DNA from: an uncultured Burkholderiales bacterium
Lineage (GTDB): Bacteria; Pseudomonadota; Gammaproteobacteria; Burkholderiales; Burkholderiaceae_C
Reading direction: 5' to 3'
Assembly: GCA_903856995.1 (NCBI GenBank)
Contig: CAIODK010000159.1
Location: forward strand, 1-11,185
DNA: 11,185 bases
The notes beneath the pieces are model-generated. The model made no database searches. It had not been told where the DNA came from and was given only the letters and a program-made list of their open reading frames with translations. Shown here in pieces: positions 1 to 6,928 of this stretch; position 1 is the first letter of the stretch; every line of letters starts with the position of its first letter. The position numbers and the translations under genes are program-made.

Positions 1-549
1 ATTGACGCTTTGGCCCCTCATTACTCCAAAGAAACTTTGGAGTTCCACCACGGCAAGCACCACAACGCGTACGTGGTGAACCTGAACAATTTGCAAAAAG
101 GCACTGAGTTCGAAGCCATGGCCCTCGAAGAAATCATTAAGAAGTCCAGCGGCGGCATCTACAACAACTCTGCCCAAATCTGGAACCACACCTTTTTCTG
201 GAATTGCATGAAGCCCCAAGGCGGCGGCGAACCCACGGGTGCTTTGGCTGCAGCCATCAACGCCAAATTCGGTACCTATGCCGCGTTCAAAGAAGCCTTC
301 GTCAAGAGCGCCGTGGGCAACTTCGGCTCTGGCTGGACATGGTTGGTGAGAAAGGCCGACGGTACTGTGGATATCGTCAACATGGGCGCTGCGGGTACAC
401 CTTTGACCACCGGTGACAAAGCCTTGTTGACCGTGGACGTGTGGGAACACGCTTACTACATCGACTACCGCAACATGCGTCCTAAGTTCGTTGAGACTTT
501 CCTCGACCACTTGGTGAACTGGTCTTTCGCTGAAGCCAACTTCGCTTAA
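1..549 (+). CDS. sodB: Iron superoxide dismutase, 5' end cut by window edge
   Basis: Cytoplasmic enzyme that converts superoxide to oxygen and hydrogen peroxide. The frame is open from base 1 (IDALAPHYS...), which corresponds to about residue 11 of E. coli SodB, so the true start lies upstream; the TTG at base 10 is an internal leucine codon. 182 residues are visible. All four metal ligands are present: His in EFHHGKHH (visible residue 16), His in AQIWNHTFFW, and Asp and His in DVWEHAYY. The Gln in AQIWNHTF is the arrangement typical of the iron rather than the manganese type, although metal use cannot be proved from sequence. The C-terminus (VNWSFAEANFA) is complete for the family. It converges on the DUF192 gene with a terminator between. 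The upstream promoter is outside the window. Confidence 0.96.
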   Translation: MDALAPHYSKETLEFHHGKHHNAYVVNLNNLQKGTEFEAMALEEIIKKSSGGIYNNSAQIWNHTFFWNCMKPQGGGEPTGALAAAINAKFGTYAAFKEAFVKSAVGNFGSGWTWLVRKADGTVDIVNMGAAGTPLTTGDKALLTVDVWEHAYYIDYRNMRPKFVETFLDHLVNWSFAEANFA

Positions 550-563
550 TTGCCATCTTGGAA

Positions 564-578
564 GCGGGCTTTGCCCGC
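564..578. repeat. Small hairpin after sodB
   Basis: A perfect inverted repeat GCGGGC-TTT-GCCCGC lies 14 bases after the sodB stop and just before the main terminator hairpin. It has no T-run of its own. It may protect the sodB mRNA 3' end or assist termination; this role is inferred. Confidence 0.5.
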
Positions 579-587
579 CTCAATGAT

Positions 588-614
588 AAAAGCCGCCTTG
601 ATGGCGGCTTTTTC
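588..614. terminator. Bidirectional intrinsic terminator between sodB and DUF192 gene
   Basis: The stem AAGCCGCC (590-597) pairs with GGCGGCTT (603-610) around a 5-base loop. Five Ts (609-613) follow on the plus strand, and the minus-strand reading ends the same stem in TTTTA. It can therefore stop sodB transcription rightward and transcription of the DUF192 gene (stop at 670) leftward. Confidence 0.85.
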
Positions 615-669
615 ATGGGCGTTTGTTGCTTAATTCGGCTGCGTCAAGCGGCCCCTTTGGCAAGTTTTT

Positions 670-1113
670 TTAAGGCTTAAATGCCACGCCGCTTAAGCGA
701 CTACCGGCTTTCAAGCCCTTTTTCGCAAACCAGCCTTGGTGCATTTCCAGTACAAAGCGCACAGGCTTGGCCGAGCAGTGTGAGTCTGTGGTCTGCGGCT
801 TCATGTCGGCTAAGTTCACGATGGTTCCGTCGTCAGCCACAAACGCAGCGGTGAGCGGTAGCAGCGTATTCTTCATCCAAAAGCACTGCGTGGTGGGCTG
901 TTCAAACACAAACAACATCCCTTCGTGCTGCGGCATCTCGCTGCGAAACATCAACCCGATGCTGCGCTGGTCAGGCGTTTGCGCCACTTGCGTGTCGATT
1001 TGGTACATACCCGCTTGCAGCTTGATGCGGGGCAGGTTGGTTTGAGGCGTATCTTGGGCAGTGGCCATGAAGGCCAAACCAGTCATGAGGAGGGTAAGCA
1101 GTGCGCGTTTCAT
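670..1113 (-). CDS. DUF192 family exported protein
   Basis: 147-residue protein of the DUF192 family, whose biochemical role is not established. The N-terminus (MKRALLTLLMTGLAFMATA) has a positive start and a hydrophobic core ending in A-T-A, a plausible signal peptide cut near residue 19, so the mature protein is probably periplasmic. The DUF192 domain covers about residues 35-145, with family-typical stretches TPDQRSIGLMFRSEMP (46-61), GMLFVF (65-70), FWMKNT (78-83) and FVLEM (120-124). Cys77 and Cys113 could form a disulfide after export (inference). The start has only a poor Shine-Dalgarno match. It converges on sodB and is divergent from icd with 106 bases between start codons. The family call is firm; the function is open. 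Confidence 0.88.
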   Translation of the reverse strand: MKRALLTLLMTGLAFMATAQDTPQTNLPRIKLQAGMYQIDTQVAQTPDQRSIGLMFRSEMPQHEGMLFVFEQPTTQCFWMKNTLLPLTAAFVADDGTIVNLADMKPQTTDSHCSAKPVRFVLEMHQGWFAKKGLKAGSRLSGVAFKP

Positions 1114-1146
1114 GAATCCGACTGTATCGCACGCCAGATGCGCTGT

Positions 1147-1181
1147 TTGACAGGCTTACGTCAATATCGGCTGGCTAGAAT
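1147..1181 (+). promoter_or_regulatory. Possible promoter elements upstream of icd
   Basis: A perfect TTGACA (1147-1152) and a good -10 match TAGAAT (1176-1181) lie in the gap before icd. They are 23 bases apart, too far for one standard sigma-70 promoter. TAGAAT probably acts with a poorer -35, or the pairing is accidental. A start about 7 bases past TAGAAT would give a leader of about 30 bases. Weak support. Confidence 0.35.
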
Positions 1182-1219
1182 CGAATTAGAAATTCACCCC
1201 ACCTTACGGAACGCCGCTC

Positions 1220-2476
1220 ATGTCTTACTTGCACATTCAGGTGCCAGCCTCAGGTCAAAAAATCACGGTCAATGCCGACCAGACCTTGAATGTGCCAGAC
1301 CAACCCATCATCCCCTACATCACGGGAGACGGCGTCGGCCAAGACGTAACGCCTGTGATGCGTAAAGTGGTCGATGCGGCAGTTAATGCGGCCTACGCAG
1401 GCAAGCGTCAAATCCACTGGATGGCTTTGTTTGCGGGCGATGAAGCCACTCGTGTCTACGGTCCCGATGTGTGGTTACCAGAAGAAACCGTGCAAGCCAT
1501 GCGCGAATACAAAGTGTCCATCAAAGGCCCCTTGAACACACCTGTGGGCGGGGGAATTCGCTCCCTTAACGTGGCCTTGCGCCAAGCGTTGGACTTGTTT
1601 GTCTGCCTGCGTCCCGTCCAATACTTCAAAGGCGTGCCATCCCCCCTGAAAGAGCCAGAAAAGACCAATATGGTCATCTTCCGTGAGAACTCGGAAGACA
1701 TCTACGCAGGCATCGAGTTCGCCGCGCAAAGCCCAGAAGCGCACAAACTCATCCATTTTTTGACGTCCGAGATGGGCGCGACCACCATTCGCTTTCCCAA
1801 CACATCGGCCATCGGCATCAAACCTGTGTCCATCGAGGGCACAGAGCGCTTTATCCGTAAAGCCATTCAATACGCCATCGACCATGACAAGCCCAGCGTC
1901 ACCATCGTGCACAAAGGCAACATCATGAAGTTCACCGAAGGGGGCTTTCGTGATTGGTCCTTAGCCTTGGCGCAAAAAGAATTTGGCGCCACCTTGATCG
2001 ATGGTGGACCGTGGTGTCGATTGAAAAACCCCCAAACTGGCAAGTCCATCATCATCAAAGACGTCATCGCTGACGCCTTCTTGCAGCAAATTTTGATGCG
2101 CCCCGCAGAATATTCAGTGGTTGCCACCCTCAACCTCAATGGCGACTACATCTCAGACGCCGTTGCTGCGCAAGTGGGCGGCATTGGCATTGCCCCTGGC
2201 GCCAACATGTCCGACACCGTGGCTTGCTTTGAACCAACACACGGCACAGCTCCAAAATACGCAGGCAAAAACTACGTCAATCCAGGCTCCATCATCTTGT
2301 CCGCCGAGATGATGCTGCGGCACATGGGTTGGACCGAAGCGGCAGACACCATCATCCAAGCCATGGAAGCCGCCATTGAAACCAAGCATGTCACCTATGA
2401 CTTTGCACGCTTGATGGACGGTGCGACCCAAGTCAGCTGCTCCGCCTTTGGTGATGTGATGATTGAGCAGATGTAA
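1220..2476 (+). CDS. icd: NADP-dependent isocitrate dehydrogenase
   Basis: TCA-cycle enzyme that oxidatively decarboxylates isocitrate to 2-oxoglutarate using NADP+. The 418 residues align by eye along their length with the 416-residue E. coli enzyme, with a +2 offset. The substrate loop GGGIRSLNVALRQ contains Ser115, matching E. coli Ser113, the residue phosphorylated by AceK. Other matches are Tyr162 and Lys232 (catalytic), Asp309 and Asp313 in LNGDYISD (metal) and the NADP-preferring set Lys346-Tyr347 and Tyr393/Arg397 in VTYDFARLMDG. These residues argue for NADP rather than NAD. A weak CGGA lies 9 bases before the ATG. The gene is monocistronic, ending at its own terminator. aceK is not in this window, so phosphorylation control cannot be judged. 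Confidence 0.97.
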   Translation: MSYLHIQVPASGQKITVNADQTLNVPDQPIIPYITGDGVGQDVTPVMRKVVDAAVNAAYAGKRQIHWMALFAGDEATRVYGPDVWLPEETVQAMREYKVSIKGPLNTPVGGGIRSLNVALRQALDLFVCLRPVQYFKGVPSPLKEPEKTNMVIFRENSEDIYAGIEFAAQSPEAHKLIHFLTSEMGATTIRFPNTSAIGIKPVSIEGTERFIRKAIQYAIDHDKPSVTIVHKGNIMKFTEGGFRDWSLALAQKEFGATLIDGGPWCRLKNPQTGKSIIIKDVIADAFLQQILMRPAEYSVVATLNLNGDYISDAVAAQVGGIGIAPGANMSDTVACFEPTHGTAPKYAGKNYVNPGSIILSAEMMLRHMGWTEAADTIIQAMEAAIETKHVTYDFARLMDGATQVSCSAFGDVMIEQM

Positions 2477-2500
2477 ATGGGTCAAGCTCCGTCTGTCTAG

Positions 2501-2523
2501 CCCTGCCAATGCAGGGGTTTTTT
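2501..2523 (+). terminator. Intrinsic terminator of icd
   Basis: CCCTGC (2501-2506), loop CAAT, GCAGGG (2511-2516), then G and six Ts (2518-2523). A textbook Rho-independent terminator 24 bases after the icd stop and 28 bases before the clpS ATG. Confidence 0.92.
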
Positions 2524-2539
2524 GCATCTCGCAGCCCGA

Positions 2540-2545
2540 TAGAAT
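2540..2545 (+). promoter_or_regulatory. -10 box of a possibly leaderless clpS promoter
   Basis: TAGAAT ends 6 bases before the clpS ATG. If used, transcription would begin at or next to the start codon, giving a leaderless mRNA. This would fit the lack of any Shine-Dalgarno sequence before clpS. The -35 position would fall in the T-run of the icd terminator, with a poor consensus match. Inference. Confidence 0.4.
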
Positions 2546-2551
2546 GGGCCA

Positions 2552-2899
2552 ATGCCCACTAAAAAACCAACTCCAAAAGTCCAATTACCCGACCGAGACG
2601 CTGGTGGATCGGTCGTTTTAGAGCGCCGAACGCAGCGCACCAAGCCGCCGCAGATGTTTCAGGTGCTGATGCTCAACGATGACTTCACGCCCATGGAGTT
2701 TGTGGTGATGGTGCTACAAGAGTTTTTCAGCAAAGACCGAGAAAGCGCCACCCAAATCATGTTGCAAATCCATTTGGATGGCAAAGGTCTATGTGGCGTG
2801 TACAGCCAAGATGTGGCTGCCACCAAGGTAGACCAGGTGCTAGACGCAGCCCGCAAGGCCGGTCATCCCCTGCAATGTGTGGCCGAACCGATCGAATAA
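2552..2899 (+). CDS. clpS: ClpS, ATP-dependent protease adaptor
   Basis: Adaptor that binds proteins with destabilising N-terminal residues (N-degrons) and delivers them to ClpA-ClpP. 115 residues: a basic, proline-containing extension (1-34) followed by the ClpS domain. The recognition pocket is intact: LNDDFTPMEF (41-50) gives Asn42, Asp43, Asp44 and Met48, with Met70 and His74 in IHLDGKGLCGVY. These equal E. coli Asn34, Asp35, Asp36, Met40, Met62 and His66 with a constant offset of 8. ATG 2552 is chosen because it supplies the N-terminal extension needed for ClpA engagement; the next in-frame Met (35) already lies at the domain edge. It has no Shine-Dalgarno sequence. clpA follows after 94 bases, the classical pairing. 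Confidence 0.96.
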   Translation: MPTKKPTPKVQLPDRDAGGSVVLERRTQRTKPPQMFQVLMLNDDFTPMEFVVMVLQEFFSKDRESATQIMLQIHLDGKGLCGVYSQDVAATKVDQVLDAARKAGHPLQCVAEPIE

Positions 2900-2929
2900 C
2901 TTATCGTTTGCACGGATACATGACACCTA

Positions 2930-2959
2930 TTGAATAAATGGCTTTTGTTTCCATATACA
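2930..2959 (+). promoter_or_regulatory. Possible promoter for clpA
   Basis: The gap between clpS and clpA is AT-rich. TTGAAT (2930-2935) and TATACA (2954-2959) are 18 bases apart, each matching 4 of 6 consensus bases, and would give clpA its own transcript. Read-through from clpS is equally possible because no terminator is visible between the genes. Confidence 0.3.
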
Positions 2960-2982
2960 TTTGAATCTCAGTTGCAAGCACG

Positions 2983-2987
2983 AAGGA
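2983..2987 (+). promoter_or_regulatory. Ribosome binding site that fixes the clpA start
   Basis: AAGGA lies 6 bases before ATG 2994. It selects this ATG over the in-frame TTG at 2961, which has no such site and would add 11 residues absent from E. coli ClpA. Confidence 0.85.
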
Positions 2988-2993
2988 AAACAC

Positions 2994-5324
2994 ATGATCG
3001 CCCAGGAACTTGAAGTCAGCTTGCATATGGCCTTTGTCGAGGCCCGTCAACAACGACACGAATTCATCACCGTTGAGCACCTGCTACTGGCATTGCTCGA
3101 CAACCCCAGCGCTGCTGAAGTGTTGCGGGCTTGTTCCGCCAACATCGACGACTTGCGTAAATCGCTTTCCAACTTCATCGCTGACAACACCCCGCAAGTG
3201 GCGGGCGCAGAAGAAGTGGATACGCAGCCCACGCTGGGTTTCCAGCGTGTGATCCAGCGTGCCATCATGCATGTGCAGTCCACCGGAAATGGTAAAAAAG
3301 AAGTCACGGGCGCTAATGTGCTAGTCGCGATCTTTGGCGAGAAGGACTCTCACGCGGTCTACTACCTCCACCAACAAGGTGTGACCCGTTTGGACGTGGT
3401 GAACTTCATTGCCCACGGCATCAAAAAGAGCGACCCGCCTGAAGCCGTCAAGGGCGGCGAGCCCAGTCATACCGAGCAGGAAGAGGGCGCAAGCGCCGAG
3501 AAGAACGAGAAGGCTTCTCCGCTCGAACAATTCACCCTCAACCTCAATCAAGCCGCCAAAGACGGCAAGATTGACCCGTTGATTGGCCGTGAGTACGAGG
3601 TTGAGCGCACCATCCAAATCCTGTGTCGTCGCCGCAAAAACAACCCGCTGTTGGTGGGTGAAGCAGGCGTGGGCAAGACCGCCATTGCCGAGGGCTTGGC
3701 TTGGCGCATCACGCAAAAAGACGTCCCAGAGATCTTGGCCGAGGCCGTGGTGTATTCGCTAGACATGGGTTCGTTGTTGGCCGGTACCAAATACCGAGGC
3801 GACTTTGAGCAGCGTTTGAAGGGCGTGATCAAGTCCTTGCAAGGTAAACCCAACGCGATTTTGTTCATAGACGAGATTCACACCCTCATTGGTGCGGGTG
3901 CCGCGTCGGGTGGCACCTTGGATGCGTCCAACTTGCTCAAGCCGGCACTCTCAAGTGGCCAGCTCAAGTGCATTGGCGCGACCACGTTCACTGAATACCG
4001 CGGGATTTTTGAGAAAGACGCGGCGCTGAGCCGTCGTTTCCAAAAAATCGACGTGGTTGAACCCACCGTGTCTGAGACAGTGGACATCCTCAAAGGGCTC
4101 AAATCCCGTTTTGAAGAACACCACAACGTCAAGTACGCCTTGGCGGCATTGCAAGCGGCAGCAGAGCTGAGTGCCAAGTACATCAACGACCGTCATTTGC
4201 CCGACAAGGCCATTGACGTGATTGACGAGGCGGGTGCGGCGCAACGCATTTTGGTGGCCTCCAAGCGCAAAAAGATTATTGGCAAGGCTGAAATCGAAGA
4301 CATCGTTGCCAAGATTGCGCGTATTCCGCCTGCCAATGTGTCCAATGACGACCGCAGCAAGCTGCAAACCATCGAACGCGACTTGAAGAGCGTGGTGTTC
4401 GGCCAAGACAAAGCGCTTGAAGTGCTGGCGTCCTCGGTGAAGATGGCCCGCTCAGGCTTGGGCAGAGGCGATAAGCCGATTGGCTCGTTCCTGTTCAGCG
4501 GCCCCACGGGCGTGGGCAAGACCGAAGCGGCCAAGCAATTGGCCTACATCATGGGCATTGACCTGATTCGTTTCGATATGTCCGAGTACATGGAACGCCA
4601 TGCTGTCAGCCGCCTGATTGGCGCGCCTCCAGGCTATGTGGGCTTTGACCAAGGCGGTTTGTTGACCGAAGCCGTGACCAAAAAGCCTCATTGCGTGCTG
4701 TTGCTCGACGAAATCGAAAAAGCCCACCCCGATATCTACAACGTGCTGTTGCAGGTGATGGACCACGGCACGCTGACCGACAACAACGGCCGCAAAGCCG
4801 ACTTCCGCAACGTCATTCTCATCATGACGACCAACGCGGGCGCAGAGACCATGAATAAAGCCACCATCGGCTTTACCAACCCGCGCGCAGCAGGCGACGA
4901 AATGGGCGATATCAAGCGCTTGTTCACGCCCGAGTTCCGCAACCGTTTGGATGCCATCGTGGGCTTCAAGTCCTTGGACGAAAACGTGATCATGCGCGTG
5001 GTCGACAAGTTCTTGCTGCAACTCGAAGGTCAATTGACCGACAAGAAGGTTGAAGTCACCTTCAGCGATGCCTTGCGCACGCACTTGGCCAAGAAGGGCT
5101 TCGACCCGCTCATGGGCGCACGACCCATGCAACGCCTGATCCAAGACACGATTCGCAAGGCCTTGGCCGACGAGTTATTGTTTGGCCGTTTGACCGATGG
5201 TGGCCGTCTGCGCGTGGACGTTGACGAGCAAGGTGAAGTTTTGCTCGACATCCAACCTTTGCCCAAGAAGGAAAAGGCGTCGAAGGGCGAGCACAGCGCG
5301 TCGGAAGAGCCAGCGGCGAGCTAA
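2994..5324 (+). CDS. clpA: ClpA, AAA+ unfoldase of the ClpAP protease
   Basis: Hexameric unfoldase that threads ClpS-delivered or tagged proteins into ClpP. From ATG 2994 it has 776 residues (E. coli 758). Order: Clp N-domain (about 1-145, MIAQELEVSL start); a charged, low-complexity linker (about 146-175); AAA1 with Walker A GEAGVGKT (222-229), pore loop KYRG (266-269) and Walker B ILFIDE (289-294); AAA2 with Walker A GPTGVGKT (503-510), pore loop GYVG (547-550), Walker B VLLLDE (568-573), FRNR (648-651) and the GAR sensor-2 motif (708-710). There is no ClpB-type middle coiled coil, which separates it from ClpB. The IGF tripeptide (625-627) sits where ClpA docks on ClpP, so a ClpP partner is expected elsewhere. 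The last 20 residues are a Lys/Ser/Glu/Ala-rich tail. Confidence 0.97.
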   Translation: MIAQELEVSLHMAFVEARQQRHEFITVEHLLLALLDNPSAAEVLRACSANIDDLRKSLSNFIADNTPQVAGAEEVDTQPTLGFQRVIQRAIMHVQSTGNGKKEVTGANVLVAIFGEKDSHAVYYLHQQGVTRLDVVNFIAHGIKKSDPPEAVKGGEPSHTEQEEGASAEKNEKASPLEQFTLNLNQAAKDGKIDPLIGREYEVERTIQILCRRRKNNPLLVGEAGVGKTAIAEGLAWRITQKDVPEILAEAVVYSLDMGSLLAGTKYRGDFEQRLKGVIKSLQGKPNAILFIDEIHTLIGAGAASGGTLDASNLLKPALSSGQLKCIGATTFTEYRGIFEKDAALSRRFQKIDVVEPTVSETVDILKGLKSRFEEHHNVKYALAALQAAAELSAKYINDRHLPDKAIDVIDEAGAAQRILVASKRKKIIGKAEIEDIVAKIARIPPANVSNDDRSKLQTIERDLKSVVFGQDKALEVLASSVKMARSGLGRGDKPIGSFLFSGPTGVGKTEAAKQLAYIMGIDLIRFDMSEYMERHAVSRLIGAPPGYVGFDQGGLLTEAVTKKPHCVLLLDEIEKAHPDIYNVLLQVMDHGTLTDNNGRKADFRNVILIMTTNAGAETMNKATIGFTNPRAAGDEMGDIKRLFTPEFRNRLDAIVGFKSLDENVIMRVVDKFLLQLEGQLTDKKVEVTFSDALRTHLAKKGFDPLMGARPMQRLIQDTIRKALADELLFGRLTDGGRLRVDVDEQGEVLLDIQPLPKKEKASKGEHSASEEPAAS

Positions 5325-5335
5325 CGCCTAGCGTT
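5323..5335. repeat. Inverted repeat over the clpA / DUF853 stop codons
   Basis: AACGC (5323-5327), CTA, GCGTT (5331-5335): a short perfect hairpin covering the end of both convergent genes. No T-run follows on either strand, so it is not a standard intrinsic terminator. It may be chance or a weak 3'-end structure. Confidence 0.4.
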
Positions 5336-6860
5336 TGCGACCACCCAGCACATTGCCCAGTACGCCGCGAAGGATTTCGCGGCCAATCTGTGTGCCAATG
5401 GTGCGCACGGCTGACTTGACCATGGTTTGTGCTAACCCTTGATGTTGGCCGCCGCGTGGGCCTGTGGAGCCAAACAAAGCGTCGCTCAAGCCAGACAGCA
5501 CTTGGTCGGTGACCGATGTTTGCACTGGCGCTTGTCCTGCCGCCGTATTCGCTTGTGCTACGCCTGATGCATTGGCTGCGGCAGGGGCGGCGCCTTTGAG
5601 GTGCTCATAGGCCGATTCGCGGTCGACCGCTTTTTCATACACACCGGCCACCAGCGAGTTGGCCATCAAGGCTTGGCGTTGCTCAGGTGTGATGGGTCCG
5701 AGCTGGCTACCTGGCAGCAGCACGTAGACCTGTTCGGTTTCGCTCGGACGGCCTTTGACGTCCAGCAAGCTGACCAAGGCCTCGCCCACGCCCAACTCGG
5801 TGATGGCTTTTTCAATATCGAGACCAGCTTTGCCGCGCATGGTTTGGGCTGTGGCTTTGACCGCTTTTTGATCGCGTGGGGTAAAGGCGCGCAAGGCGTG
5901 CTGCACGCGGTTGCCTAGCTGGCCCAAGACGGTTTCCGGAACGTCCAGTGGGTTTTGGGTGACAAAGTACACGCCCACGCCTTTGGAACGAATCAGGCGC
6001 ACCAGCAACTCAATGCGCTCGATCAACACCTTGGGCGCTTCGTTGAACAGCAAATGGGCTTCGTCAAAGAAGAACACCATCTTCGGTTTTTCGGGGTCAC
6101 CAATTTCGGGCAGTTGTTCAAACAGCTCCGACAGCATCCACAGCAAGAACGTGCCGTAGAGGCGTGGGGCGTTCATCAGCTTGTCGGCGGCCAGCAGGTT
6201 GACCATGCCCATGCCCTGTGCATCGGTTTGCATGAAGTCTTGGAGGTTGAGCATGGGCTCGCCAAAGAACGCATCGCCGCCTTGGGTGTCAATCTCGAGC
6301 AATGCGCGTTGGATCGCGCCAATGCTGGCGGCGCTGACGTTGCCGTATTGGGTGGTGAAGTCGCGGGCATGTTCGCCCACGTGTTGCAGCATGGCGCGCA
6401 GGTCTTTGAGATCAATCAAGAGCAAGCCTTGGTCGTCCGCAATTTTGAAGACCAGATTGAGTACGCCCGATTGGGTGTCATTCAAGTTGAGCATGCGACC
6501 CAGCAATAGCGGGCCCATGTCGGTGATGGTGGCACGCACAGGGTGGCCAGATTTGCCAAACACGTCCCACAACGTGGTTGGGCAGGCGAAGGGTTCAGGC
6601 TGGGGGATGCCACGCTCTTGCAAAGATGCGGCAAGCTTGGCGGAAATACTGCCTTTTTGGCTGATGCCGCTTAAGTCACCCTTCACGTCGGCCATGAAGA
6701 CGGGCACACCGATTTTTGAAAAACCTTCGGCCAGCGTTTGCAGGGTCACGGTTTTGCCTGTGCCAGTGGCCCCTGTGATGAGACCATGCCGGTTGGCTAG
6801 CCCCGGTAGCATGTGGCATTCGGTCGTATTGCGTCGTGCAATCAGCATCGGTTCGGCCAT
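5328..6860 (-). CDS. DUF853 / YjgR-like HerA-family ATPase
   Basis: Predicted cytoplasmic P-loop ATPase of the HerA/FtsK superfamily, DUF853 group (E. coli YjgR is the reference member). The family's physiological role is not established. 510 residues from ATG 6858-6860, chosen because GGAG lies 8 bases upstream; the frame extends 31 more codons upstream without support, into the intergenic region. Motifs: Walker A GATGTGKT (30-37), ADVKGDLSG (57-65) just after, Walker B MVFFFDEAH (261-269), and TQNPLDVP (301-308), a typical sensor-like stretch. An Ala/Gln-rich linker (about 424-448) leads to a conserved-looking basic tail (SAVRTIGTQIGREILRGVLG, then NVLGGRKR). It ends 3 bases from clpA and is divergent from yebC. 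No partner nuclease such as NurA is adjacent, which argues against a HerA-NurA pair. Confidence 0.88.
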   Translation of the reverse strand: MAEPMLIARRNTTECHMLPGLANRHGLITGATGTGKTVTLQTLAEGFSKIGVPVFMADVKGDLSGISQKGSISAKLAASLQERGIPQPEPFACPTTLWDVFGKSGHPVRATITDMGPLLLGRMLNLNDTQSGVLNLVFKIADDQGLLLIDLKDLRAMLQHVGEHARDFTTQYGNVSAASIGAIQRALLEIDTQGGDAFFGEPMLNLQDFMQTDAQGMGMVNLLAADKLMNAPRLYGTFLLWMLSELFEQLPEIGDPEKPKMVFFFDEAHLLFNEAPKVLIERIELLVRLIRSKGVGVYFVTQNPLDVPETVLGQLGNRVQHALRAFTPRDQKAVKATAQTMRGKAGLDIEKAITELGVGEALVSLLDVKGRPSETEQVYVLLPGSQLGPITPEQRQALMANSLVAGVYEKAVDRESAYEHLKGAAPAAANASGVAQANTAAGQAPVQTSVTDQVLSGLSDALFGSTGPRGGQHQGLAQTMVKSAVRTIGTQIGREILRGVLGNVLGGRKR

Positions 6861-6928
6861 CAAAAGTTCTCCATCACTTGAAAAGTAAAATAACGGCTTA
6901 AGGTTAATACAACTCATGAGGATTTCTG
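6861..6928. promoter_or_regulatory. Divergent promoter region of the DUF853 gene and yebC
   Basis: These 68 bases separate two divergent starts and must hold control signals for both. The region is AT-rich. Rightward, TTGAAA (6878-6883) and TAATAC (6905-6910) are visible but 21 bases apart. Leftward, TTGTAT and a T-rich TTTACT can be picked out but match poorly. Each gene has its own Shine-Dalgarno: GGAG at 6869-6872 (minus) and GAGGA at 6918-6922 (plus). Exact promoters cannot be assigned. Confidence 0.4.

Noticed and set aside
640..672. A GC-rich stretch followed by seven Ts just before the DUF192 stop, resembling a second rightward terminator
   Set aside because: Only a 3-base stem can be drawn, and the clear terminator at 588-614 already serves both genes.
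2961..2993. An upstream TTG start that would add 11 residues to ClpA
   Set aside because: No ribosome site precedes it, and the extra residues are not in ClpA homologues. ATG 2994 has AAGGA at 6 bases.
4452..5144. A 230-codon minus-strand open frame inside clpA
   Set aside because: Antisense to the conserved AAA2 domain, with no ribosome site and no family resemblance.
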